Positions 1 to 7,729 are shown, counted from the stretch's first letter. The stretch is DNA of 9,998 nucleotides from an uncultured Planctomycetota bacterium (GCA_902797455.1 CADBTE010000236.1:1-9998), one strand, 5' to 3'. Notes: generated by a model from the letters alone, not told the origin. Translations and numbers: made by a program.

Positions 1-1
1 C

Positions 2-136
2 TGCGGCGTCAAGCCGGGTGAAATCACCGACGTGGTTGCCGGATACGATGTCGCCGCGACGATCGCCTGGGTGCTGGGGATCGCTCCCCACCAGGCCTGG
101 CGCGGCCGGGCGATCACCTCGGCGTTCGGCAAGTAA
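2..136 (+). CDS. C-terminal end of an alkaline phosphatase/sulfatase-superfamily protein (partial)
   Basis: An open frame runs in from the left edge and stops at TAA 134-136, leaving the last 44 residues. The visible tail reads GVKPGEITD, then VVAGYDVAATIAWVLGI, then AWRGRAI. This resembles the C-terminal signature of alkaline-phosphatase-like and sulfatase-like hydrolases, where 'G(I/V)KKGEI...DVAPTIAxLLGI...WxGR' follows the last metal-binding histidine. Members hydrolyse phosphate or sulfate esters and are usually secreted. The catalytic residues lie outside the window, so substrate and exact subfamily cannot be told. A likely intrinsic terminator follows directly, suggesting the transcript ends here and the oxidoreductase at 198 is a separate unit, although both fit a secreted catabolic role. 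The superfamily call is inferred from a short tail. Confidence 0.6.
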   Translation, partial: CGVKPGEITDVVAGYDVAATIAWVLGIAPHQAWRGRAITSAFGK

Positions 137-155
137 ACGTCCCTTCATTTCCCAA

Positions 156-186
156 AGGGCCCTTAACCGCGGGGCCCTAAATTTTT
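156..186 (+). terminator. Probable Rho-independent terminator after the phosphatase-like gene
   Basis: A perfect 7-bp GC-rich inverted repeat, agggccc (156-162) and gggccct (172-178), encloses a 9-nt loop. It is followed by aaa and a T5 tract (182-186). It starts 20 nt after the stop codon at 134-136 and lies just before the ribosome-binding site of the next gene. The T tract is short, so termination may be partial. Confidence 0.55.
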
Positions 187-197
187 AAAAGGAAACA

Positions 198-2531
198 ATG
201 CCCGTGAGAGTCATTCAGCTTTCTTTTTGCGCCGTGTGTCTGGCAGTTCTCGGATCAACGGCGCTTTGGGGAGCGGGGGAGGGGCGTTTTTCGCCCCGGA
301 CCACCGTTTGGATCGAGGCCGAATCGATGGCCGATTCTCCCGAAACACCGATGGCGGGGGGATGGACGGTCGATCCCCAGTTGATCGACACCGTTGGCTC
401 GTCGGTTCTTCTCGCCCATGGTCTGGGGAAGCCCGTCGCCGACGCGTCGGGGACGTTTAACATCCCTCAAAGCGGTGATTACCGTCTCTTTGTCCGTACC
501 CGAAACTGGGTCGCTCCCTGGTCGAAGAGCGAGGCCCCGGGGCGTTTTCGTCTGCTTATCGACGGAAATCAAGACGCGGCCGAATTTGGAACCGAAGGGG
601 AAAAGTGGCATTGGCAGCCCGGCGGGACGGTCCGCCTCGAGGCGGGAGAACATACGATCGCGCTGCGCGACCTGACCGGGTTCGACGGCCGCTGCGACGC
701 GATTTGCCTGAGCAGCGACCCGAATTTTGTACCCCCCGAGGAGGACGAGGCGCTCAAGGCCTTCCGAGCCGAGGCGCTCGGCTGGCAGCCGGTCCCCGCC
801 GATGTCCGCGATAAACCGTTTGATCTGGTGGTCGTCGGCGGCGGTATGGCCGGAATCTGCGCCGCGGTCTCGGCGGCGCGGCTGGGGCTCGATGTCGCGC
901 TGGTTCAAAACCGCTTCACCCTCGGGGGGAACAACAGCAGTGACGTGCGCGTTCACCTTCAGGGGAAAATCAACCTCGATCCTTACCCAAACATCGGGAA
1001 CCTGGTCTACGAGCTTCAGCACGACCGGGACGGGAACGCCGAGCAGGCATCGAATTACGAGGACGAGAAAAAATTCGCCGTCGTTCGTGCCGAAAAGAAC
1101 CTGACGCTCTTCCTGGCGACGCACGTCGATGGGGTGGAGATGGACGGTCAGAAGATCGCGGCCGTCTACGCCCGGGGGCTGATCACCAACGAGCGGATTC
1201 GCCTGGCGGCCCCTCTGTTCGCCGACTGCACTGGCGACGGGAACCTGGGATTCCTGGCCGGTGCCGATTGGCGCTACGGCCGTGAGTCGCAGGAACAGAC
1301 CGGCGAGCCCGACGCGCCGAAGGTGCCCGACAAAATGACGATGGGGGCCTCGGTTCAGTGGTACGCGGTCGACGCCGGCCGCGAAACCTCTTTCCCCGAG
1401 CTTCCTTGGGCGATTCAGTTCAGCGAAGAATCGATCCGTCCGATGGTCCATGGCGACTGGGACTGGGAGACAGGTCTTAATTGGGACCAAATTACAGAGA
1501 TTGAAAAAATCCGCGACCACGGGCTTCGGGCCGCCTACGGCCACTGGGCCTATATGAAAAATCACGCCTCGGGCCAGTGGGCCGAAAAGGTCAAAAACAT
1601 GGAGCTCGGCTGGGTCTCCTCCTACGCCGGAAAGAGGGAATCGCGGCGTCTGATGGGGGATATCATCATCGACGAGGTCGATGTGTGCGGAGGCCGCACC
1701 TGGCCCGACGCCTCGGTGACGGCTACCTGGGGGATCGACCTGCATTACCCCGAGAAGGAGAACTCCAAGTTCTTCCCCGGCGAGGAATTTCGAACGATCT
1801 GCGAGGTTCGCGGTCATCATTCCTACGCCATCCCGTACCGCTGCTTCTATTCGCGCAATATCAGCAACCTCTTTATGGCGGGGCGTGATATCAGTGTTAC
1901 CCACGCCGCGCTGGGGACGATCCGCGTGATGCGTACCGGCGGGATGATGGGGGAGGTGGTCGGTATGGCGGCGTCGGTCTGTAAAGCCCACGACGCCGAG
2001 CCGCGCGACGTCTATCAGCGGTACTTCGGTGAGCTCCAAGAGCTGATGACCCGGGGAGTCGGCGCCATTCCCCCGGGGAGTGATACCCTTGGCAAGCCGG
2101 CATGGCTGGACGATCGGGAGAATCTCGCCCCGCGGGCGGCCGTCTGTGCCTCGAGCGAGCACGAAAGCGGCCAATACCCTGCCAAGAACGTCAACGATGG
2201 ACAGATCAACCCGCCGGAAAATCCGGGCCGGTACGTCAGTGCCAACGGATCGACTCATTGGGTTCAGTTCGACTTTGCCGAACCGGTGACACTGTCGGCG
2301 CTGCGTTTCGTCGTCGGTCCTGTGGAGAACCGCAGGGTCCGCTACCAGCTCGAGTATCTTAAGGACGGAGATTGGGTTTGTATTCCCGAAACGGTGATTA
2401 AGAACCGTTTCTGCCTCGATTTCGCGATTTCATTTCCCCAGACCACGGCGAGCTCTTTTCGACTTGTTCAGGTGATTGGGGAAGGGGACAGTTCCGGTCT
2501 GTTCCGACTCTGGGAGGTCGAGCTCTACTGA
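198..2531 (+). CDS. Secreted FAD-dependent oxidoreductase (FAD_oxidored family) with C-terminal F5/8 type C-like domain
   Basis: This 777-residue protein has a Sec-like signal peptide at residues 1-26: few charges, a hydrophobic core at 8-24 and a likely cut after LWGA. A beta-rich module at about 37-175 (VWIEAESM..., ending before a PPEED linker) resembles carbohydrate-binding sandwiches. The flavin domain begins with the Rossmann dinucleotide motif VVGGGMAG (212-219), continues with LGGNNSSDVR, and ends with the family hallmark AGRDISVTH (561-569) followed by GTIRVMRTGGMMGEV. These features match the PF12831-type FAD_oxidored family, whose members are sometimes labelled 'xanthan lyase' without proof of activity. 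Residues 642-777 (NLAPRAAV..., HWVQFDFAEPVTLSALRF) look like a discoidin/F5-8C sugar-binding domain. The ATG at 198 has AAGGAA at 189-194. Substrate is unknown; oxidation of a sugar or polysaccharide outside the cytoplasm is my inference from the flanking modules and the upstream hydrolase. Confidence 0.85.
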   Translation: MPVRVIQLSFCAVCLAVLGSTALWGAGEGRFSPRTTVWIEAESMADSPETPMAGGWTVDPQLIDTVGSSVLLAHGLGKPVADASGTFNIPQSGDYRLFVRTRNWVAPWSKSEAPGRFRLLIDGNQDAAEFGTEGEKWHWQPGGTVRLEAGEHTIALRDLTGFDGRCDAICLSSDPNFVPPEEDEALKAFRAEALGWQPVPADVRDKPFDLVVVGGGMAGICAAVSAARLGLDVALVQNRFTLGGNNSSDVRVHLQGKINLDPYPNIGNLVYELQHDRDGNAEQASNYEDEKKFAVVRAEKNLTLFLATHVDGVEMDGQKIAAVYARGLITNERIRLAAPLFADCTGDGNLGFLAGADWRYGRESQEQTGEPDAPKVPDKMTMGASVQWYAVDAGRETSFPELPWAIQFSEESIRPMVHGDWDWETGLNWDQITEIEKIRDHGLRAAYGHWAYMKNHASGQWAEKVKNMELGWVSSYAGKRESRRLMGDIIIDEVDVCGGRTWPDASVTATWGIDLHYPEKENSKFFPGEEFRTICEVRGHHSYAIPYRCFYSRNISNLFMAGRDISVTHAALGTIRVMRTGGMMGEVVGMAASVCKAHDAEPRDVYQRYFGELQELMTRGVGAIPPGSDTLGKPAWLDDRENLAPRAAVCASSEHESGQYPAKNVNDGQINPPENPGRYVSANGSTHWVQFDFAEPVTLSALRFVVGPVENRRVRYQLEYLKDGDWVCIPETVIKNRFCLDFAISFPQTTASSFRLVQVIGEGDSSGLFRLWEVELY

Positions 2532-2547
2532 CCGGCGGCTTTATCTC

Positions 2548-2570
2548 GCGGGGGAACTTTTCTCCCCCGC
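2548..2570 (+). terminator. GC-rich hairpin after the FAD oxidoreductase gene (terminator-like, no T tract)
   Basis: GCGGGGGA (2548-2555) pairs perfectly with TCCCCCGC (2563-2570) around a 7-nt loop, 17 nt after the stop codon. The 8-bp stem is strong, but the following bases (tgtgattctg) carry no T run. It is therefore either a transcript-end stabiliser or a weak or Rho-assisted terminator. The position between two unrelated genes supports a boundary role. Confidence 0.4.
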
Positions 2571-2600
2571 TGTGATTCTGGCGGAAAACGGGATTTGCGC

Positions 2601-2606
2601 TATACT
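2601..2606 (+). promoter_or_regulatory. Candidate -10 box of a promoter for the MazG-like gene
   Basis: TATACT (2601-2606) matches the sigma-70 -10 consensus at five of six bases and lies 86 nt before the MazG-like ATG. The expected -35 zone (about 2577-2584, tctggcgg) is poor, and no extended -10 TG is present. The same hexamer occurs in the much better SRP RNA promoter of this window. A start near 2613 would give a leader of about 80 nt containing the hairpin at 2621-2650. Confidence 0.35.
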
Positions 2607-2620
2607 TGAGTGTTAAGAAA

Positions 2621-2650
2621 CGGTCCTTCAGCATTTTTTGAGGGGGACCG
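2621..2650 (+). other. Hairpin in the presumed leader of the MazG-like gene
   Basis: CGGTCC (2621-2626) pairs with GGACCG (2645-2650). Two G-T pairs (2627/2644, 2628/2643) and one G-C pair (2629/2642) can extend the stem to nine pairs around a T-rich apex. It lies just after the candidate -10 box and 41 nt before the ATG at 2692. It is not followed by a T tract, so a conventional terminator is unlikely. No known riboswitch or leader motif is recognised. Confidence 0.35.
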
Positions 2651-2691
2651 TGACCGGCCGTGGTAGGAGAGTATTTCCAAGAGAACATCCC

Positions 2692-3015
2692 ATGTCATCA
2701 GGTGAACAGCCCAATATTTCAGTTCGCGGGTTTCAGGAACTGATCCGCAAAATGTATTTCGAAAAAGACCAGCGCCGCGGGGTTGAACCTACCTTTCTTT
2801 GGCTGATAGAGGAGGTTGGTGAGTTGGCTACCGCGCTTCGCAGCGGCACCAAAGAGGAGCTCGAGGGGGAGTTCGCCGATGTTCTGGCGTGGCTGACGAC
2901 CATCGCCAACATCAGCGGCATTGACCTGACCGAGGCGCTGGCCAAAAAGTATGGTGCGGGTTGTCCCGGCTGCGGCCATTACGTCTGTACCTGTCCCGAT
3001 GCCGATAAACCGTAA
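2692..3015 (+). CDS. MazG-like nucleotide pyrophosphohydrolase with C-terminal cysteine tail
   Basis: This 107-residue all-alpha protein belongs to the MazG/all-alpha NTP pyrophosphatase superfamily, which converts (d)NTPs to NMP and PPi in the cytoplasm. The Mg-binding pattern is complete: EEVGE at 40-44 (EExxE) and EFAD at 60-63 (ExxD). It sits in two predicted helices (WLIEEVGELATAL and EGEFADVLAWLTTIANI). The length fits single-domain MazG-like proteins, not the two-domain MazG of E. coli. After the fold comes a tail with Cys 91, 94, 99 and 101 (CPGCG, then CTC), which could bind a metal or bridge subunits. I prefer the ATG at 2692 because the domain begins soon after it; an in-frame TTG at 2638 would add 18 basic residues overlapping the leader hairpin. 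The ribosome-binding site is weak (AAGAGA, 2679-2684). The substrate (house-cleaning or regulatory nucleotide) cannot be told. Confidence 0.85.
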   Translation: MSSGEQPNISVRGFQELIRKMYFEKDQRRGVEPTFLWLIEEVGELATALRSGTKEELEGEFADVLAWLTTIANISGIDLTEALAKKYGAGCPGCGHYVCTCPDADKP

Positions 3016-3082
3016 GTGTTTTCGTTAACTAGCCGGGTTCGTTTCCCACTAACGTTTCACCGATAACCCACCTGTTTGATCG

Positions 3083-5494
3083 ATGAGCCATCTACTCTCC
3101 AGAAACACGCCGCCGTCCGGCAGGTCTGTTCCGCCGCTTGGGCAGCGAGTGAGTGTCTTCCTGCTCTTCTTTCTCCTGGCCCTTGCGTTTGAATGCCGTC
3201 CGGCGACGGCTCAAGATTCCGGTCCCCGTGTGACGGGGATCCGCGTTGGGATCGCCGGCGCTTGGAAGGCCGGTTCCATTACCCCTGTCTTCCTCTTTGT
3301 TGACGGTCTTGACGCCGGGGGGCGGTACACATTAGAGCTTCGCTCCATCGATTCCGACAAGACCCCGACCTTTGTCCGAACCGAATTTTTCTATGAAGGT
3401 GCCGATCGTCCCATCTACGGACGCTGCATTCTCGGTCATGCCTCGGCTGGTCTTGAGGCTGCCGTCTTCGATGCCTCGGGCGAAACGCTCCTTTGCTCCC
3501 GAAAAATATCCCCCTCCAAGGTCTCCTTCCTCCGAGGCGCGAAGCATGCCGCTGTTTCCGACCCGGAAGAGAACGCCAAAGAAAGCGGCTCGGTTTCTTT
3601 GGCGGTCCCCAGTGTTTCGGAAGACCTTTTCCTCGGTCCGGTCCCGTCCGATCGGCCTGTGTGGCTTATTACCGGTGACCAAAACAACGGCCTGGCGGAA
3701 GCCGCCGCGCTATCTCAGCCCGAGGAACGTCTGCGTCCGGTCATCTGCCGGGTCGAATACTTTGACGATTTGGCTCCGGATCGGCTCGGCTATGACGCGG
3801 CCGACGTTCTGTTTTTGTCCGCTTCGCGCGAGCGTTTCTATCCCAGCGCCGATACGCCCGCTGCCCAAACGCGCATAAGCGCGATCAACAGCTGGGTCGC
3901 CTGCGGCGGCCGGCTGGTGGTTTGCGGCGGTTCCAAATCGCTCGAAAGACTTCTCCCTGGGGGGACACTCGCCTCTTTGATTCCGGCAGCGGTGTTGCCG
4001 GACACACGCGAACTCCGCGTGGCGAACTCCCTGGTGCAGTATGTCCCCAAGGCGAAAAATTTAATCATGACGGGAAACGGGAACAACCCTTTCCTGACGG
4101 TTCCGGTCCTCGATGTTAAAGACAGCAGCCATCCCGACGATACGACGGTTGAATTCACGGAAGGGGACGTCCCGATGGTCGTGCGACAAATCCGCGGATT
4201 CGGGACGGTGACCTTTTTCGCGGGCGAATGTGCCGAGCAGCCCCTGCGGGGTTGGAACGGCCGCGATCGTCTCTGGCTCGGGATACTTGGTTATAAATCC
4301 GAGCATGACATGGCTGCCCGACAGGGGAGCGGTTCGTTGATGGAATTGGGGTACACTGACCTGTCCGGTCAGATGCGCAGCGCGCTGGACAGGTTCGAAG
4401 GGGTGAACAATTTCCCGTTCTCCCTCATTTTGATCCTGGCCGGACTTTACATACTGGTGATCGGGCCGTTGGATTGGTTTGTGACGCACCGCCTTTTCCG
4501 CCGTCCTAACTTAACCTGGTTGACGTTCCCGATCTGGCTGGTTCTCTTCTCGCTGATTGCCCTTTCCCTCGGCCAGAAGACCTGGTCGCACGCCGTACGG
4601 TCGAACATGGCCGAGATTATCGATATCGATGAGACGAGCGCTTCGGTCCGAGGTTCGATTTGGGCCGGTTTCTACTCCCCCGCCGATGACCTATACTCCC
4701 TGGAGATCAAGCCGAGCTTCGCGCCGTCGGCTCAGGTTTCCGAGGTCCTTTTCAATCCTTTGGGGCTTTCGGGTTCCGGCTTGGGAGCGACCGAGCAGAA
4801 GTCTCTGTCGGTCGCCTATTGGGATATCCCCTACGAGAATCTCCGTCTGGACGGACGCACGGCACCTCTCCCCGTGGCGGTTCGGGCCAGTAAGTCCCTC
4901 TTCGGCGAGTGGTATGCCCGGGCCGAGATTCCTCAAGTCGCGGATCTGAAGTACACCGCCGCCGATCTGGTGACCGGCACGGTGACCAATCCGTTCGGTC
5001 AGACGCTCAATAACGCCGTCCTTTTTTGCGGAAAGTGGGCCTACAACCTTGGGACGCTTCAACCTAATGAAACCTTTACGATCGATCGATGGACCATTCG
5101 GCTCGATCCACCCCGTGCCCTAACGAGTCTGGGCGGTTCGCTCGATCAGACGCTCTCCAACACCATGACGCAATCGGACTTGGAACAGTACGACACGCAG
5201 TCGTCCGATCCAGCTTATATCATCAGAGCGATGATGTTTTTTGATATGGCCGGCGGCAGCGCCGAAATCGGTCTGTGTGACGAGCGTCACCGAAAAATTG
5301 ACGGCAGTGAACTGATCCGCTGCGGCCGTGCCGTTCTGGTTGGGCGGTTCGACGATGAGCGATCGGGCCAGTCGGAACCACGAACCGACTTTTACCTGGG
5401 AACTTCTGACGCCTCCGAACGTGTATCGGCGTCTCACCCTGTCTATGTGCGGGTTTTCAGCCCGGTGCGCGAAAAACAGGAGGAAGGGAAATAA
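3083..5494 (+). CDS. Membrane-anchored GldG-like protein with a GATase1-like domain, paired with an ABC ATPase
   Basis: The 803-residue product has a signal peptide (hydrophobic stretch 23-36, probable cut after ATA at 41-43). A large exported N-terminal part follows to about 443. Two transmembrane helices come next, at about 447-468 and 479-497, joined by a short loop with GPLDWF (461-466), RRPN and LTWLTFP. A beta-rich C-terminal part (about 500-803) follows. Within the N-terminal part, residues 233-283 (DRLGYDAADVLFL, later GGRLVVCGG) resemble the inactive glutamine-amidotransferase-like fold of GldG-type ABC accessory proteins; no catalytic Cys-His-Glu triad is evident. This topology would put both large parts outside the cytoplasm. 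The ATPase gene starts one base after its stop, so the pair is almost certainly co-translated and likely works together. Function is unknown; sensing or driving surface or export processes is inference. No Shine-Dalgarno sequence is seen before the ATG; GTG 3149 is an alternative start that would shorten the signal peptide. Confidence 0.7.
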   Translation: MSHLLSRNTPPSGRSVPPLGQRVSVFLLFFLLALAFECRPATAQDSGPRVTGIRVGIAGAWKAGSITPVFLFVDGLDAGGRYTLELRSIDSDKTPTFVRTEFFYEGADRPIYGRCILGHASAGLEAAVFDASGETLLCSRKISPSKVSFLRGAKHAAVSDPEENAKESGSVSLAVPSVSEDLFLGPVPSDRPVWLITGDQNNGLAEAAALSQPEERLRPVICRVEYFDDLAPDRLGYDAADVLFLSASRERFYPSADTPAAQTRISAINSWVACGGRLVVCGGSKSLERLLPGGTLASLIPAAVLPDTRELRVANSLVQYVPKAKNLIMTGNGNNPFLTVPVLDVKDSSHPDDTTVEFTEGDVPMVVRQIRGFGTVTFFAGECAEQPLRGWNGRDRLWLGILGYKSEHDMAARQGSGSLMELGYTDLSGQMRSALDRFEGVNNFPFSLILILAGLYILVIGPLDWFVTHRLFRRPNLTWLTFPIWLVLFSLIALSLGQKTWSHAVRSNMAEIIDIDETSASVRGSIWAGFYSPADDLYSLEIKPSFAPSAQVSEVLFNPLGLSGSGLGATEQKSLSVAYWDIPYENLRLDGRTAPLPVAVRASKSLFGEWYARAEIPQVADLKYTAADLVTGTVTNPFGQTLNNAVLFCGKWAYNLGTLQPNETFTIDRWTIRLDPPRALTSLGGSLDQTLSNTMTQSDLEQYDTQSSDPAYIIRAMMFFDMAGGSAEIGLCDERHRKIDGSELIRCGRAVLVGRFDDERSGQSEPRTDFYLGTSDASERVSASHPVYVRVFSPVREKQEEGK

Positions 5495-5495
5495 G

Positions 5496-6458
5496 ATGAT
5501 TAAGACCGAAGATCTGACGAAACAGTACGGCAAGCTCTTCGCGCTGAAGAATCTCAGTCTCGATCTGGTCGAAGGGGATCTTTTCGGCTTTATCGGCCCG
5601 AACGGGTCGGGGAAGACCACGACGATGAAGATCCTCGCGACGCTTCTTCAGCCGACTTGGGGAGAGGCCTATGTCTGCGGCCTTTCGATCTATACCCGGC
5701 CGAAGGATATTCGCCGTCTGATCGGTTTTATGCCCGACTTCTTCGGCGTCTACGACGATATGAAAGTGATCGAGTACCTCGAGTTTTTCGCCGCCGCCTA
5801 CCGAATCAAAGGCCAGGCCCGCAAGAAGGTCTGCGACGAGGTGCTCGAGCTGGTTGACCTCGGCTATAAGCGCGAAGCGCTGGTGACCAGCTTATCGCGC
5901 GGTATGACCCAGCGTCTGGGGCTGGCCAGAGTCCTTCTTCACGACCCGCAGGTTCTTCTTCTCGACGAACCGGCCAGCGGTCTGGATCCTCGCGCCCGTA
6001 TCGAGATGCGCGAACTGTTGAAGCGTCTCGGTGGGGGAGGGAAGACGATCATGGTCTCGAGCCACATTCTTCCTGAGCTGGCCGATATCTGCAATAAGGT
6101 CGGTATCATTGAACGCGGCGAGCTTTTGGTCAACGCCGATGTCAGCGAGGTCATGCGCCGAGTCCGCGACCAGCCGGTGATCCTGATCGAACTGGCCGAA
6201 AAGCGCCCCGAGGGGGGAAGCTTCCAGACGCTCGAAAACGTGATGAAGCTCCTTTCCGACCAGGAAGTGGTCGAGAAAGTCGATCTGCGCAAAAACGATG
6301 TGATCGAGGTCTTTATCCACAAGGGAAAGACCGTCGATGACTACGCCGGTCTTCTGGACACCCTCATTCGGGAAGGGTTCCGAATTCGTTCCTTCCGCGA
6401 GGAGGAGATCAACCTCGAGACGGCGTTTATGACGCTGACACGCGGTATCACGGCGTAG
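5496..6458 (+). CDS. ABC transporter ATP-binding protein (ABC-2/GldA-like)
   Basis: This 320-residue cytoplasmic ATPase should power an ABC-2-type membrane complex. Motifs are in order: Walker A GPNGSGKT (34-41), signature LSRGMTQRL (133-141), Walker B VLLLDEP (153-159, catalytic E158), D-loop SGLD (161-164) and H-loop His190 in SSHIL. The Q-loop position reads GFMPDFFGVYDD, so Asp81 stands where glutamine is usual. Residues from about 215 form the extra C-terminal domain common in ABC-2 drug/lipid/gliding-type ATPases. I chose ATG 5496, which has AGGAGG at 5478-5483 and AAGGGAA just before the start. An in-frame upstream start at 5328 would overlap the previous gene by 167 bases and add residues unlike the family. 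The gene follows the membrane-protein stop by one base. No permease gene is in the window, so the partner is either the 803-residue protein or encoded elsewhere. Confidence 0.92.
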   Translation: MIKTEDLTKQYGKLFALKNLSLDLVEGDLFGFIGPNGSGKTTTMKILATLLQPTWGEAYVCGLSIYTRPKDIRRLIGFMPDFFGVYDDMKVIEYLEFFAAAYRIKGQARKKVCDEVLELVDLGYKREALVTSLSRGMTQRLGLARVLLHDPQVLLLDEPASGLDPRARIEMRELLKRLGGGGKTIMVSSHILPELADICNKVGIIERGELLVNADVSEVMRRVRDQPVILIELAEKRPEGGSFQTLENVMKLLSDQEVVEKVDLRKNDVIEVFIHKGKTVDDYAGLLDTLIREGFRIRSFREEEINLETAFMTLTRGITA

Positions 6459-6514
6459 CCCCCTTTTATGGCGAGGCATTCTCCACTTTAGGCGATAAAA
6501 AAGACGGTTGAGCG

Positions 6515-7660
6515 ATGGCGATTCTTTTCGCGGCGGTGATGGTGGCGGCCTTTGTTCTTAGCTGCGCGGCCTGCGGGCTGATTCGCCGTTTCGCCCCCGT
6601 GATCGGCCTGGTCGATAAACCCGGAGAGCGGAAGATCCACCACACCGCGATGCCGACCGGCGGGGGGCTCGGCATCTGGCTGTCGGTTATCCTTCTGGCC
6701 CTGCTCGGCACAACATTGGCCGGTCTCATCACGCGGGCCGTTCCCCCCGACGCCTCCGGCCCCGTCACCCTTTGGGGGATCACCCTTCCGGAACTTATCA
6801 CCCACCGTGCCCCGGGGGTTCTCTTCCAGGCCAGGCGGTTCTGGGTTCTTTTGGGGCTGGGGACGATCCTTGTGGCTTTGGGGACCATTGACGATCGCCG
6901 CGGCTTAAGCTGGAAGCTTCGCCTCGGTGTCCAGACCTTGGTGGCGGTCGCCGCGGTGGCCGCCGGGTGGGAGGCGACTTTCTTTCTCCCGGTCCCTTGG
7001 CTGACTAAAATCCTCAGCGTGCTGTGGATTGTCGGGCTGATCAATTCGTTCAATATGCTCGACAACATGGACGCGCTCTCCGGCGGGGTGGCGGTGATAT
7101 GTTCGTCGTTCTTAGCCGCTGTCCTTCTTCTTTTCGCGCGCAACGCCGAATCGGGGGAACCGCAGCTGTTCCTCGGCGGATTCCTTCTCCTGCTGGCGGG
7201 AGCGATTCTCGGTTTTTTAGTCCACAACCGGCCGCCGGCCCGGCTCTTTATGGGGGACGGCGGGGCGTACTTCATCGGTTTCCTTCTGGCGGTGATGACC
7301 CTCTCGGCCACCTTTGTGGGGGAACAGACTCCAAGACAGGCCATTTTGGTTCCCCTGTGTATTCTGGCGGTCCCTCTCTACGACACGACCAGTGTGGTGA
7401 TCATTCGTCTGCGCAATGGACGTTCCCCCTTTGTCGGCGACAACAACCATTACTCCCACCGCTTGGTCGCGCTGGGGCTTTCGAAACCGGCCGCCGTGGC
7501 GACGATCTACCTTACGACCGCTTCCTGCGCCGCCGGCGCGCTGTTCCTCTATCAGGTTTCCACACCCCTGGCGATTTGGGTAGTTCTTCAGGTTCTGATG
7601 ATCCTCTCTCTGGTCGGTATCCTGGAGTTCACCGCGCGAAAGACCATAAAAAAACGGTAG
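6515..7660 (+). CDS. WecA/TagO-type undecaprenyl-phosphate sugar-1-phosphate transferase (glycosyltransferase family 4)
   Basis: This 381-residue polytopic inner-membrane enzyme of the MraY/WecA family transfers a sugar-1-phosphate from a UDP-sugar, probably UDP-GlcNAc, to undecaprenyl phosphate. That is the first step of lipid-linked glycan synthesis (O-antigen, capsule, exopolysaccharide or wall polymer). Visible family motifs are DKPGERKIH (34-42), PTGGG (47-51), the Mg-binding Asp pair D126-D127 in IDDRRG, NSFNMLDNMD (177-186), FMGDGG (245-250), and the cytoplasmic HYSHR (312-316) of the substrate loop. About ten hydrophobic segments surround them. The HxSHR loop fits WecA-like polysaccharide enzymes rather than MraY, and the flanks lack the peptidoglycan cluster expected around mraY. 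The ATG at 6515 is 56 nt after the ABC ATPase stop, so co-transcription is possible. No strong ribosome-binding site is seen. The exact sugar and final polymer are unknown. Confidence 0.9.
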   Translation: MAILFAAVMVAAFVLSCAACGLIRRFAPVIGLVDKPGERKIHHTAMPTGGGLGIWLSVILLALLGTTLAGLITRAVPPDASGPVTLWGITLPELITHRAPGVLFQARRFWVLLGLGTILVALGTIDDRRGLSWKLRLGVQTLVAVAAVAAGWEATFFLPVPWLTKILSVLWIVGLINSFNMLDNMDALSGGVAVICSSFLAAVLLLFARNAESGEPQLFLGGFLLLLAGAILGFLVHNRPPARLFMGDGGAYFIGFLLAVMTLSATFVGEQTPRQAILVPLCILAVPLYDTTSVVIIRLRNGRSPFVGDNNHYSHRLVALGLSKPAAVATIYLTTASCAAGALFLYQVSTPLAIWVVLQVLMILSLVGILEFTARKTIKKR

Positions 7661-7729
7661 TCTGCCGGTCCGCCCCGCGTCGTGACGGCCGCGAGGGAGA
7701 AAAAAAGCGGAAGAATTATATCAGGCCTC

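Noticed and set aside
255..2258. A 667-codon open frame on the minus strand opposite the FAD oxidoreductase gene
   Set aside because: The translation is Arg/Gly/Val-rich with no recognisable domain. It is the expected antisense shadow of a GC-biased gene, whose + strand product has clear family motifs.
2638..2691. Upstream TTG start for the MazG-like gene, adding 18 residues
   Set aside because: The extension is basic and low in family likeness, overlaps the leader hairpin, and the fold begins after the ATG at 2692.
5328..5495. Upstream in-frame start for the ABC ATPase inside the preceding gene
   Set aside because: It would overlap the upstream coding region by 167 bases. ATG 5496 has a strong ribosome-binding site and gives the usual family N-terminus.
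7667..7690. Imperfect inverted repeat after WecA as a terminator
   Set aside because: The stem has a bulge and a long loop and is followed by an A run rather than a T run on the + strand.
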